The translations under genes and the position numbers were made by a program. A stretch of DNA of 64,000 nucleotides, from assembly GCA_964560085.1 (NCBI GenBank), contig CAZLKF010000002.1:1-64000 (forward strand), read 5' to 3'. Origin of the DNA: RUG11241 sp964560085 (GTDB lineage: Bacteria; Bacillota_I; Bacilli_A; RF39; UBA660). This document shows positions 7,801 to 16,580 of this stretch, piece after piece. Under the pieces are notes generated by a model that saw only the letters and a program-made list of their open reading frames with translations, did no database searches and had not been told where the DNA came from. The first letter of the stretch is position 1. Every line of letters starts with the position of its first letter.

Positions 7801-8799
7801 TTAATCTGACACTTTAATATCTTCGATTGCTACATCTGGCAAAGTTATATTCTCATCAGCACAAAGCTTTGCAAAGCGTACTTTAAAAGCTGCTAATTCT
7901 TTCACAATGGCATCAGGGTATATTCTTTTGCTATTCTTTATGGCATTATAAACATCGAGAACATTGACATTCTTGCGATTTTCAAATAGCGCGTTAGAAA
8001 AAGCCTGTGATAAAACCGATAATGCTACATCAGGGTACATTGCAGCAAGGCCATAAACACGTTTATATTCAGAAGTTGCTCCAACGATTGAGTCAATTAA
8101 TTCTTCAACAATGTAATCAGTATAAACAAAATTTACACCTGTTTTTGCAGCAGTCTTTGGAATAGTTCCCACTAATATTCTAACAGTCGTTTCATGGTCT
8201 GGTTCCAAAACATCAATTCGATCAAAACGGCGCAAGAAAGCGCGATCACGAATTACATATTCTTCATATTCCTCTGTTGTTGTTGCTCCGATTGCTTTTA
8301 CATCGCCACGATCTAAAGCAGGTTTCAAAATATTGGCAAGATCCATTGGCCCATCGGAAGCACCACCCATTAAAGTATGAACTTCATCAATAAACAATAT
8401 TACTTTACTCATGCTTTTCAATTCACGAACTAAAATGCTTATAGCCATTTCTTCTTTTCCGTCTTTTGCTATTTTTCCTAATAAAGATGTTGAATTAATT
8501 TTGAATATACGATATCCTTTTAAGGCATCAGGAACTTCACCACGTTGAATCATATAGGCTAATCCTTCAACAATAGCTGTTTTACCAATACCAGCTTTAC
8601 CGATTAATAAACCAGATTTGTCAGGAGTTAATAAAACTATTATTAGCTTTTTTATTTCTTCTTCACGGGCAATAGCGGGATTAGTAATATATTGTTTAGC
8701 TGTTAAATCCTCAGCATATGCATTAACTACACTAAAATTAACAGTTTGAGAATCTACATCCTGTTTTATATTTAATACTTCAATATCATGCTCGTTCAT
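7801..8799 (-). CDS. Solitary ClpB/ClpA-type AAA+ (NBD1-like) ATPase
   Basis: This 332-residue protein is one AAA+ module resembling the first nucleotide-binding domain of ClpB/ClpC, with nothing attached. Walker A is GKAGIGKT (residues 67-74), Walker B is ILFIDE (134-139), the sensor region is IGATTTEEY, and arginine-finger candidates lie in DRAFLRRFDRI (about 185-195). There is no N-domain, no coiled-coil M-domain, no second AAA module and no ClpP-docking loop. It starts one base after the stop of a thioredoxin-like lipoprotein gene, so the two are coupled. Its function is unknown; an adaptor, remodelling or secretion role is possible. Motifs are certain, role is not. Confidence 0.8.
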   Translation of the reverse strand: MNEHDIEVLNIKQDVDSQTVNFSVVNAYAEDLTAKQYITNPAIAREEEIKKLIIVLLTPDKSGLLIGKAGIGKTAIVEGLAYMIQRGEVPDALKGYRIFKINSTSLLGKIAKDGKEEMAISILVRELKSMSKVILFIDEVHTLMGGASDGPMDLANILKPALDRGDVKAIGATTTEEYEEYVIRDRAFLRRFDRIDVLEPDHETTVRILVGTIPKTAAKTGVNFVYTDYIVEELIDSIVGATSEYKRVYGLAAMYPDVALSVLSQAFSNALFENRKNVNVLDVYNAIKNSKRIYPDAIVKELAAFKVRFAKLCADENITLPDVAIEDIKVSD

Positions 8800-8800
8800 G

Positions 8801-9223
8801 CTATTTACCTATATAACCATTAAACTTAAAATCAGCAACAATATCATCATATGAAGCAGCACCAATAATACGATTATGAGTGTCAGATGCAATCCCATCA
8901 GTAAAATAAACTGTTGTTGGGGTTGAATTATAATAAACGGCTGCCAACAATTTAGCCTTTTCTTCATCTTTCAAATCTTCAACATTAATGTAATTAACAT
9001 AAACATTGTATTTGGCAATAACTGCATCAAGAGAGACTTTATAAGTTGCACAAGCGCTGCATGTACTTGAACCAATCATTAAAATAAAGTTTTCTTTATT
9101 AGCAATTTTTTGATTCAACTGATCAATTGTTACTTCGTGATAAGTAGTTTCTTTATTATCAGTTCCACATCCTGTTACACAGAATAATAAGGCCACTATA
9201 ATTAATAATATTTTCTTTTTCAT
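8801..9223 (-). CDS. Thioredoxin-fold lipoprotein with CxxC motif
   Basis: This 140-residue product has a lipoprotein signal ending VTGC (Cys19) and a thioredoxin-like domain. The redox motif is CSAC (Cys55-Cys58), followed by a partner strand VYVNYIN and the cis-Pro segment STPTTVYF. Such exported thioredoxin-like proteins handle disulfides or thiols at the outer membrane face. This matters locally because four secreted proteins at 17.7-20.0 kb each carry a conserved cysteine pair. The gene ends one base before the lone AAA+ gene. The fold is clear; the substrate is unknown. Confidence 0.8.
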   Translation of the reverse strand: MKKKILLIIVALLFCVTGCGTDNKETTYHEVTIDQLNQKIANKENFILMIGSSTCSACATYKVSLDAVIAKYNVYVNYINVEDLKDEEKAKLLAAVYYNSTPTTVYFTDGIASDTHNRIIGAASYDDIVADFKFNGYIGK

Positions 9224-9281
9224 GTTTCATTCCTCTTCCTATATACATATTTAATTATATAACAAATGGAATTAAAAAAAA

Positions 9282-9295
9282 AGACTTTTTAGTCT
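9282..9295 (-). terminator. Intrinsic terminator after the LysM gene
   Basis: A short stem (AGACT / AGTCT with a 4-nt loop) is followed on the minus strand by nine T. It is a weak stem but the T-tract is long, and it follows the LysM stop directly. Confidence 0.6.
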
Positions 9296-9298
9296 CTT

Positions 9299-9748
9299 TT
9301 AATTATTTAGAATTATCATTTGATCTGGCAATAAATATATTTCACGATTTCTTGAAGCCAATTCTTCAAGAAGAATATTATTATCTGCTAGTAAACTTTC
9401 AATAGTATCGCCTTCTTTTGTAATATAGAACTTCACATTATCTTTAGGAATCAATATTTCCTGATTGGGATAAATATAATCTGTTTGATTCAACCCATTT
9501 AATAATAATAAATCATTAACACTAACATTATATCGCCTTGCAATATCGTATAAATTGTCGCCCGCTTTTACAATATAGGTCATAAACATTTCATTTCTAA
9601 GAGCTGGAACAATTATTTGATCGCCAATAGACATCTGATAATTCTTGGGAAAATTATTTAATTCTTTTAATGTTGATGTATCAGTTCCAAAATAAGCCGC
9701 CACTGATTCTAAAGTATCACCATAACGAACATTATAAATAGTATACAT
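9299..9748 (-). CDS. Triple-LysM protein
   Basis: The 149-residue protein is three tandem LysM domains and nothing else: residues about 3-47 (YNVRYGDTLESVAAYFG), 57-100 (YIVKAGDNLYDIARRY) and 108-147 (YITKEGDTIESLLADN). LysM domains bind N-acetylglucosamine polymers such as peptidoglycan. No signal peptide is visible, so it may act inside a mother cell at the spore surface, as SafA-type LysM proteins do, or be exported by another route. A sporulation role is inference from the missing signal and the presence of spo0A. Confidence 0.85.
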   Translation of the reverse strand: MYTIYNVRYGDTLESVAAYFGTDTSTLKELNNFPKNYQMSIGDQIIVPALRNEMFMTYIVKAGDNLYDIARRYNVSVNDLLLLNGLNQTDYIYPNQEILIPKDNVKFYITKEGDTIESLLADNNILLEELASRNREIYLLPDQMIILNN

Positions 9749-9797
9749 GTACTCACCTCATTTTATTATATGTTTATATAACAAAAATGATAAAACA

Positions 9798-10748
9798 TTA
9801 TTTTTTTTTAAAAGTAAATAATTTTAATATTGCATATGTTATAGGTAAACCTATAATTGCAGCTAATAAATATACAACATATTTATTAAGTAATAAAACA
9901 TTTATAAAAACATAAACAAATGTTAATAAGATTACAAAATTAGGAATGTAAGAAACAACAAACTTTATAAAGTCATATACATTAATTCTTCGTTTAAAAA
10001 CAAGTTTTATATTTAAGAGATATGAAACAATTAAACTAATTGCATAACCACCAATATAAGAAATAACTGGATCAATTTTTGTTGCAAATATAGATGAAAA
10101 AACAAAATTAGTTAATGTTCCCATTCCTCCACAAAAAACAAAAATCAAAAATTTTTTGTCAAAAACTTTTTTCTTAAATTGAAATTTCTGTGTATAAGTG
10201 AATATTTTAGTTTTTTCAACAATGTATACTTCAGAAGCATGATTAAATAAAGGCTCATCACTAATAGAATCAGTATAAAATTTATCGATTCTTTTATTTG
10301 GATACATACGCAACAATATTTTTACTTTTTCTGAACCCTTACAATTGTTTCCTATTATTTTCCCCTTTTTTACATCATATTTTGTCGCGATAATTTTTTT
10401 AATACCTACGCTATGACATAAAGGTTTAACATAAAAATCTAAAGATGCGGTAATAATTAAATCATTTTTACTTTTTTGATCCAAATAAAACTTTTTAATC
10501 TTTTTTTTATGTTTTAAAACAAATTTGTTAATAAATTTATCAAAATCTTTAATTCTACTAACAAATGAAAACATACTTTCTTTTACTTCTTGAAAAGTAG
10601 CTTTATTAAACAAATATTTTATATATATTAAGAATGTTTTAATTATCACAATGATCAGAATAAAAGGTTTCTTTCGAAAACTATATTTTAAGAAATCGAT
10701 TCCCGAGTCACCATCATAGATTGTTCCATCAAAATCATAAACATTCAT
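9798..10748 (-). CDS. HAD phosphatase - GtrA-like membrane fusion protein
   Basis: This 316-residue protein joins two domains. Residues 1-185 are a HAD-IB phosphatase with motif I DFDGT (D4, D6), a hydrophobic cap insertion, motif II ITASLDF and motif IV FYTDSISDEPLF. Residues about 200-316 form four membrane helices of GtrA type (FLIFVFCGGMGTLTNFVFS, then ISYIGGYAISLIVSYLLNIKLVF and two more). GtrA proteins are associated with moving polyprenyl-phosphate sugars across the membrane. The gene follows the UbiA-type transferase by 4 bp. One protein may dephosphorylate and flip a lipid-linked sugar phosphate; domains are seen, the role is inferred. Confidence 0.82.
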   Translation of the reverse strand: MNVYDFDGTIYDGDSGIDFLKYSFRKKPFILIIVIIKTFLIYIKYLFNKATFQEVKESMFSFVSRIKDFDKFINKFVLKHKKKIKKFYLDQKSKNDLIITASLDFYVKPLCHSVGIKKIIATKYDVKKGKIIGNNCKGSEKVKILLRMYPNKRIDKFYTDSISDEPLFNHASEVYIVEKTKIFTYTQKFQFKKKVFDKKFLIFVFCGGMGTLTNFVFSSIFATKIDPVISYIGGYAISLIVSYLLNIKLVFKRRINVYDFIKFVVSYIPNFVILLTFVYVFINVLLLNKYVVYLLAAIIGLPITYAILKLFTFKKK

Positions 10749-10752
10749 AATA

Positions 10753-11601
10753 TCACCACATCAATAAAATCATAACTATTGCATAAATAATACCAAGAAA
10801 AATCAGCGTTTTATCCTTCATCACAACTTCAGTTGGATCACCATCAGAGTTACCTTCAACATCAAGGCTGTACTTTAAGAATATTACAAACAATAGAGGA
10901 ATAGAAATAACTAAATACTTCATATTTTGTTCGGTTGTCCACAATGAATAAAATACTAAAGTTAATGCCAAACTTAGATACATAAATTTGTCCAAAAAAT
11001 CTTTATTGTAATATTGTAATACACTTCTTGTCTTAGCTGCCGTTTTTATTAATTCATTTCTTCTTTTGCCAAAAGCCAAAAAGAATGAAGCACTCATAAC
11101 CGTTAAATAAAGCCAATCAGAAATTTCAACACCAACGACTACACCACCATAATATAATCTTATAATGTAGAATGTTACTAACAAAAATATGTCAATAATT
11201 GGTTGATGCTTTAGTTTATAACTATAAGCAACATTCAACGCGAAATATAAACCAAGAAAGAGAAAACTAAAATAAGTTGGACTAGCAAAATAATTTAAAA
11301 TATTTGATAAAATAAACATAATTATTGCAATAATCCAAGCACTTCTAATTGATATTTTCGAACTAGCAATTGGACGTTCTTTCTTTGTTGGATGCATTCG
11401 ATCTTTTTCTACATCTTTTATATCATTAATGATATAGATTGTTGAAGCCATAAAACTGAAAGCAAAAAAAGCGATTATATTTTTTGCTAATAACAAAACT
11501 GTAAAATGACGTGAAAAGATCAAGGGAATAAATAATAAAATATTTTTTATATAATGTTTGCAACGTAATAATTTAAAATAATTTGTAATTTTTTCTTTCA
11601 T
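10753..11601 (-). CDS. UbiA-superfamily transferase (decaprenyl-phosphate phosphoribosyltransferase-like)
   Basis: This 282-residue integral membrane protein has about eight helices and the UbiA aspartate-rich motif ND..D...D (N59-D67) followed by HPTKKERPIASS (70-81). That extended form, with HP.K..RPIAS, is characteristic of the branch making polyprenyl-phosphoryl-5-phosphoribose from PRPP (Rv3806c-like) rather than quinone or heme enzymes. Its product needs a phosphatase, and a HAD phosphatase fused to GtrA is encoded 4 bp downstream. It probably supplies a lipid-linked pentose for the two GT-C proteins upstream in the operon. The subfamily is inferred from motif and context. Confidence 0.78.
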   Translation of the reverse strand: MKEKITNYFKLLRCKHYIKNILLFIPLIFSRHFTVLLLAKNIIAFFAFSFMASTIYIINDIKDVEKDRMHPTKKERPIASSKISIRSAWIIAIIMFILSNILNYFASPTYFSFLFLGLYFALNVAYSYKLKHQPIIDIFLLVTFYIIRLYYGGVVVGVEISDWLYLTVMSASFFLAFGKRRNELIKTAAKTRSVLQYYNKDFLDKFMYLSLALTLVFYSLWTTEQNMKYLVISIPLLFVIFLKYSLDVEGNSDGDPTEVVMKDKTLIFLGIIYAIVMILLMW

Positions 11602-11641
11602 GCTACCACCAACTTCATTATAAAGTAAAATTGCTTTTTAT

Positions 11642-14056
11642 TCAATTAAAATGTCTTTTTCGATAATAGATTGCAATGATTATGGCAAGTGACAATGATG
11701 AAACAATTACTCCACTTATATAATATTTAGGAATAAAATACAACTCTATTTTCGAGTCACCATCTGGCAATTTAACTCCAAGTACTGAATCTAAAACTTT
11801 TAAAGTTTTTGCTTCTTTACCATTTACGATTACATGCCATCCTTCATCATAAGGAATACTTGTAAAAAGAATTTCTTCAGTTGCATCCTCAACTGCTAAT
11901 TTGACATTATTCTGATCGTGATAATCGATTTTAACCCCACTTTGAACAAGCTTAAGCTTTAGTGCAGCTAATTTCGACTTTTTTACTTGATAAAATTTTA
12001 TATATTCTATATTATCAGTAAAAACAATTGATTTGTCAGAGTCAATTGGTAAAATTAATTCTTCACTGTAATCAAAACTGCTGATTTCAAATTCTGTCAA
12101 TTTAAAATACATTAAACCTGTCGGTTTTAATAATATATAGTGTTCATATTCACCACTTGTATCGGTATTAACAAAAGTACATTTTTTTTCTTTTGAAATA
12201 ATTTTGCTATCCTCTAATTCACAGCCTTTTACTATATACGAATCATATTCCTCATATAGATTTTCAGGAGAATCGGCCAATAATTTATAAAGACTATTCT
12301 GATTATCAATTAAATTGCCAAATTCAATTTTGGTAAAGTTTTTTGTTTTAAAGAAAACTGGAAAAGCATAAATGTTTTCTATAATATCAACTTCATTGCT
12401 AAGTCTATATTCATATTTAAGACCAAGTAGCGATTTAGAAAAACTCGTTCCCCCAATATTACTAATGACATATTTATTTTTTTGAGTAAAACCCAATATA
12501 TCCTTCATAAAGTAATTAGTATCATTTGTTAAAGTTGGTGAAAATGTATTAATGCCATATAGACCCAATGAAAAACTATCATTATTTGTAATTGATTTTA
12601 CTGCTTCAATTCGATAAAATTCGTCAAATTGGGGTTTATAAGTATTTAGAACATCAGTATATTTATTAATTCTCTGATATTCATTAATTTTAATAAAACC
12701 ATTCCCATTATAAAGAAGCAAGATGTTAACAATAATTTCAAAAATAACAAATAGTGTTGTAGTTATCATTATAGCTTTTCTATTTTTAATAAATAATAAA
12801 ATTAGCAAATAGCTTATCATAAGAATTATTGATGAAATTATAGCAAAAGAAATATTATTAGTAATTAAAAGAAAAATAATAAAGATTAAAACTATCAAGT
12901 AAATTCTAAAATTTTTATTGTTTAATTCCCTAATATTCAATAAACTTTTACAAGCAATGGGAATTAACAAACATGGAATAATGAATGCATAGCGGTATGG
13001 AAAATGATTTGGTAAGCGAAAACAATGAAAGACTTTGTCTAAAAAACCAATCGACATAATAGAACACATAAGAATAATTAAAGTCAAATTCATTATTTTT
13101 TCTCTTTTGGTAAATTTCGAATTGAAAAAAGACAAAATAACGAGTATTAAAACAAAGATCGTTGCATAAATATGAGGCATATCATCAAAAAATTGAAAAC
13201 TGCTATTTTTAATTAAAAATTGAGAAAATATACTTAAAGGATTAAAATTGAAAAATTGATTAATTTCACTACTTGCATTATCAAATTTTCCACTCATCAT
13301 ATTAGAGATTGTTGGAAGCAATACAACTGCATTAAGTAGTCCTGCTAAAAATGAAGAAAGGAAAAATACTTTTCCTTTTTCAAGAATCTCCCGAATAGGC
13401 ATTTTTTTAGACAAGCAGTAATAGAAAAAATAAATAATCAAAAATAAGCATATTGAGAAAGCTATATAATAATTTGTAAATATAGCTAATGATAAAAACA
13501 AAATATAAGTCTTTTTTGATTCTCCAACCATTAATTTTTCAAAACCAAGTAAAATTAGCGGAAGTAAAATAACACAATCCAACCACATAAGATTAATCAT
13601 ATATGCAAAGTTATAACTAGATAGGGCATAAGCTATTGCTAAAATAATTATTAAAGGATTTTTTGAATTAAATTTATTTTTCAAATAAATAGCCATTGTT
13701 AATGAGCATAAGCATATTTTTAGTCCTATTATAACTTCGATAAAATAAACAATATTAGTCGTGTTGCTAAAAAGCATAATTATGTTTAATGGACTCAAGC
13801 AATAATATGTTAGAATACCATAAAAATTGTTGCCAATACTATAATTAAACGAGTGAAAAAGAGCTTCACCATTAAGAATGGTGTCGCGACAATAATTAAA
13901 AAAATTAATATATTGATCATAAAGATCCGATGCTAGTAAAGTGTTGTCTCCTGCCGGCTCAATTTTCAGAGCAAAGAAAAACAGAACACTTAAAAAAATC
14001 ATTGTTCCAAAAAAAGATCCATAATAAATGTAATTATTCTTAAACCATTTTTTCAT
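11642..14056 (-). CDS. YfhO-family GT-C membrane protein, copy 1
   Basis: This 804-residue protein has a dozen or more membrane helices in the first 450 residues and a C-terminal extracytoplasmic domain closed by a final helix. Signature features are DLYDQYINFFNY and SIGNNFYGILTYYCLSPLN near the N-terminus and TSIPYDEGWHVIVNG near the C-terminus. YfhO-type proteins are GT-C glycosyltransferases implicated in glycosylating surface polymers such as lipoteichoic acid. It is clearly paralogous to the neighbouring 818-residue protein and lies in the same operon. The acceptor is unknown. Confidence 0.88.
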   Translation of the reverse strand: MKKWFKNNYIYYGSFFGTMIFLSVLFFFALKIEPAGDNTLLASDLYDQYINFFNYCRDTILNGEALFHSFNYSIGNNFYGILTYYCLSPLNIIMLFSNTTNIVYFIEVIIGLKICLCSLTMAIYLKNKFNSKNPLIIILAIAYALSSYNFAYMINLMWLDCVILLPLILLGFEKLMVGESKKTYILFLSLAIFTNYYIAFSICLFLIIYFFYYCLSKKMPIREILEKGKVFFLSSFLAGLLNAVVLLPTISNMMSGKFDNASSEINQFFNFNPLSIFSQFLIKNSSFQFFDDMPHIYATIFVLILVILSFFNSKFTKREKIMNLTLIILMCSIMSIGFLDKVFHCFRLPNHFPYRYAFIIPCLLIPIACKSLLNIRELNNKNFRIYLIVLIFIIFLLITNNISFAIISSIILMISYLLILLFIKNRKAIMITTTLFVIFEIIVNILLLYNGNGFIKINEYQRINKYTDVLNTYKPQFDEFYRIEAVKSITNNDSFSLGLYGINTFSPTLTNDTNYFMKDILGFTQKNKYVISNIGGTSFSKSLLGLKYEYRLSNEVDIIENIYAFPVFFKTKNFTKIEFGNLIDNQNSLYKLLADSPENLYEEYDSYIVKGCELEDSKIISKEKKCTFVNTDTSGEYEHYILLKPTGLMYFKLTEFEISSFDYSEELILPIDSDKSIVFTDNIEYIKFYQVKKSKLAALKLKLVQSGVKIDYHDQNNVKLAVEDATEEILFTSIPYDEGWHVIVNGKEAKTLKVLDSVLGVKLPDGDSKIELYFIPKYYISGVIVSSLSLAIIIAIYYRKRHFN

Positions 14057-14111
14057 ATTGCTTTTCCTTCTAATAATTTTATTCTATATAAATTTGATGA
14101 TATATAATTCT

Positions 14112-16568
14112 TTAAACTATTTTTTCATGTTTATTCTTCCTAAGAAACATATATAATATTGCATCAAGTGAAAATAGTGATATTGTTAAGCCTAAAACAA
14201 ATCCCTTGGGAATAAAATATATCTCAATATCAAGTTCGCCTTCAGGTAAAGAGAACGCTAATAATGAACCAATATTCTTAAATGTTACAACATCCTCATT
14301 ATTAATTTTTACATGCCATCCTTCATCATAAGGAATGGTTGTAAACATTATCTGATCTGATTTTTGATTATTAATAGTTCCTGTAATTCGATCATTTGTG
14401 TGTGATCTAATATTCAATTTTTGATTGTTCAACAACTTGCTTAAATCATACAACTTGTTTTTATCCATTTTATAAACCTTAAATGAATCAATGTATGTTA
14501 TTTTATCACTAACATATAATATAATTTTTCCATTTAAATTCATAATCACATTTTTTCCATATTGAGAATTCACACCAGGCGAATCAAAACCAGGGATAAT
14601 TTTCAAATCATTTGAGATTATTTCAAGATAGTACTCGTAATTATCATCTTTTTTATCAATCTCAAACTTACAAAAATTCCCGTTTTCTGATTTTATGTAA
14701 ATACCCTGTTCATCTTCTTCTAAACTACAATATTCAATTTTAATATCGGAGATTTCTATAAATAATTCCTGATTATTCATTGATAAATACCTATATAATT
14801 CATTTTGATTATTAATAGAAGTTGTCGCCGACACAAATTTTGAATCATTATTAATACTGAATAAAACAGGAAAAACTGATTGATTTTCCCCAAGATAATA
14901 ACTATTGTCAGCTATATAATACAAATATTTTATGCCCAAAAAGGAATCAGTAAAACCAGTATTGGAAACATAATCGACTGCATAAGAATTAGCAAGTGGT
15001 AATCCTAGATAATCTTTTAAAATTTTATTTGTATTAACTGTAATAGTTGGTGAGAATGAACGTATGCCGTAATAATTTAATGCAAAATTATCATTAATTG
15101 TATTATAAGTTCTTCCTTCAATACGGTAAAATTCATTTTGTAGCGGTTTAATTTCATTTATCTGTTTTTCGTATCGATAAGTATCATAATAATAGTCATA
15201 GCTATTTCTTGGTAATTCATTTATTGAAGTATTTATGTTTATTGTTAGTTCGATTAGAGAAAAAGGTATAATCATTAATAAAAGCAGTTTTTTATCTTTT
15301 ACAAACATAATTGAGCCAAAATAAATTACTAGAAACATTGCTGATGTCACTGTTCTAAATCCAATGTACAACTTCAAGTAATAGAAAACTAATCCACCAA
15401 CTAAAACATATAAGAAAATGTTTTTCTTACTTATATAATCGCGCAAGGAAAAATTTTTATATGCCATGATTATTGTGAAAAAAGCAATTATAAAAGCATA
15501 TCGATGTGGAAACATATTGGGATTTCTAAAACAATGCAATATTGTATCTGTTAAATGAAGACAGCTGATAACTACAAGGAATATTAAAGTTCCAATTGTT
15601 ACAATTTTTTCACGCCTGCCTATCTTTTTATTAAACACATATATAGAAACTAATAAGAGGACTATTAATGATGTCGATATAAATGGCAAGTCATCAATAA
15701 TAAATTTGTTATCTCCTATCATAAATTTATATCCAAGGACAGTAACATTATAACTAGGTGTCAAAGAGAAATCAGCTGATGTTGTTATCATTTTACCATC
15801 CAACATATTAAAAATAGTCGGTAACAATATTATAGAGGATAACAAAGCTGCTAAAATCGAATATTTTACAAACCGAAGCAATGACTTCATTATTTCATCT
15901 TTATTAAATCTATTTACTAAAATATAATAAATATAATAAATTACTAGAAACACGCAGATTGAAAATGATATATAGTAATTACAAAAAATAGATAATGTTA
16001 ATGTTATTAAATACATCCTTGAATCATTTTTTTCTATTAATCTTTCAAAGCCCAAAACAATTAAAGGCAACAAATAAACACAATCCATCCATATAATATT
16101 AATGGAGTAAACTAAATTATAAGACATTAATCCATACAACACAGAGAAAATTACAATGAATAAGGATTTATCATACTTGTTTTTTAATAATATAGCCATC
16201 GTAGAACTTGCCAAGCTCATTTTTAAAACCATTATAATTGTTACAAAGATTGGCATAGTCACATTCGTACTAAAAAGCAAAAATATATTTAAAGGACTAA
16301 TACAAAAATAAGTTAAAATACCATAAAAATTATTACCTAAACTAAAAGAAAATGAATTAAATATTCCATTATTACTAAGTATTGTATTACGTAAATAATT
16401 AAAAAAACTAATATATTGCTCTCCCATGTCAGAGTATAAAATTGTATCTTTTCCAAAAGGATACAAATCTTTGTTTAATGAAACTATAATTCCATACAAA
16501 AAGAAAGTGACAAGAAAAGGAATAATAACTAAATAGTGTTTTTTTAAAAACTCTCGTATTTTCTTCAT
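14112..16568 (-). CDS. YfhO-family GT-C membrane protein, copy 2
   Basis: This 818-residue paralogue of copy 1 keeps the same plan: DMGEQYISFFNYLR and SLGNNFYGILTYFCISPLN at the N-terminus, many membrane helices, then TTIPYDEGWHVKINN and a last helix with a basic tail. Both copies keep the early acidic residue that in GT-C enzymes sits in the first extracytoplasmic loop (DLYDQ / DMGEQ). Two diverged copies in a row suggest two distinct linkages or acceptors. It follows the epimerase gene by 12 bp. Confidence 0.88.
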   Translation of the reverse strand: MKKIREFLKKHYLVIIPFLVTFFLYGIIVSLNKDLYPFGKDTILYSDMGEQYISFFNYLRNTILSNNGIFNSFSFSLGNNFYGILTYFCISPLNIFLLFSTNVTMPIFVTIIMVLKMSLASSTMAILLKNKYDKSLFIVIFSVLYGLMSYNLVYSINIIWMDCVYLLPLIVLGFERLIEKNDSRMYLITLTLSIFCNYYISFSICVFLVIYYIYYILVNRFNKDEIMKSLLRFVKYSILAALLSSIILLPTIFNMLDGKMITTSADFSLTPSYNVTVLGYKFMIGDNKFIIDDLPFISTSLIVLLLVSIYVFNKKIGRREKIVTIGTLIFLVVISCLHLTDTILHCFRNPNMFPHRYAFIIAFFTIIMAYKNFSLRDYISKKNIFLYVLVGGLVFYYLKLYIGFRTVTSAMFLVIYFGSIMFVKDKKLLLLMIIPFSLIELTININTSINELPRNSYDYYYDTYRYEKQINEIKPLQNEFYRIEGRTYNTINDNFALNYYGIRSFSPTITVNTNKILKDYLGLPLANSYAVDYVSNTGFTDSFLGIKYLYYIADNSYYLGENQSVFPVLFSINNDSKFVSATTSINNQNELYRYLSMNNQELFIEISDIKIEYCSLEEDEQGIYIKSENGNFCKFEIDKKDDNYEYYLEIISNDLKIIPGFDSPGVNSQYGKNVIMNLNGKIILYVSDKITYIDSFKVYKMDKNKLYDLSKLLNNQKLNIRSHTNDRITGTINNQKSDQIMFTTIPYDEGWHVKINNEDVVTFKNIGSLLAFSLPEGELDIEIYFIPKGFVLGLTISLFSLDAILYMFLRKNKHEKIV

Positions 16569-16580
16569 AATATCACTCTC

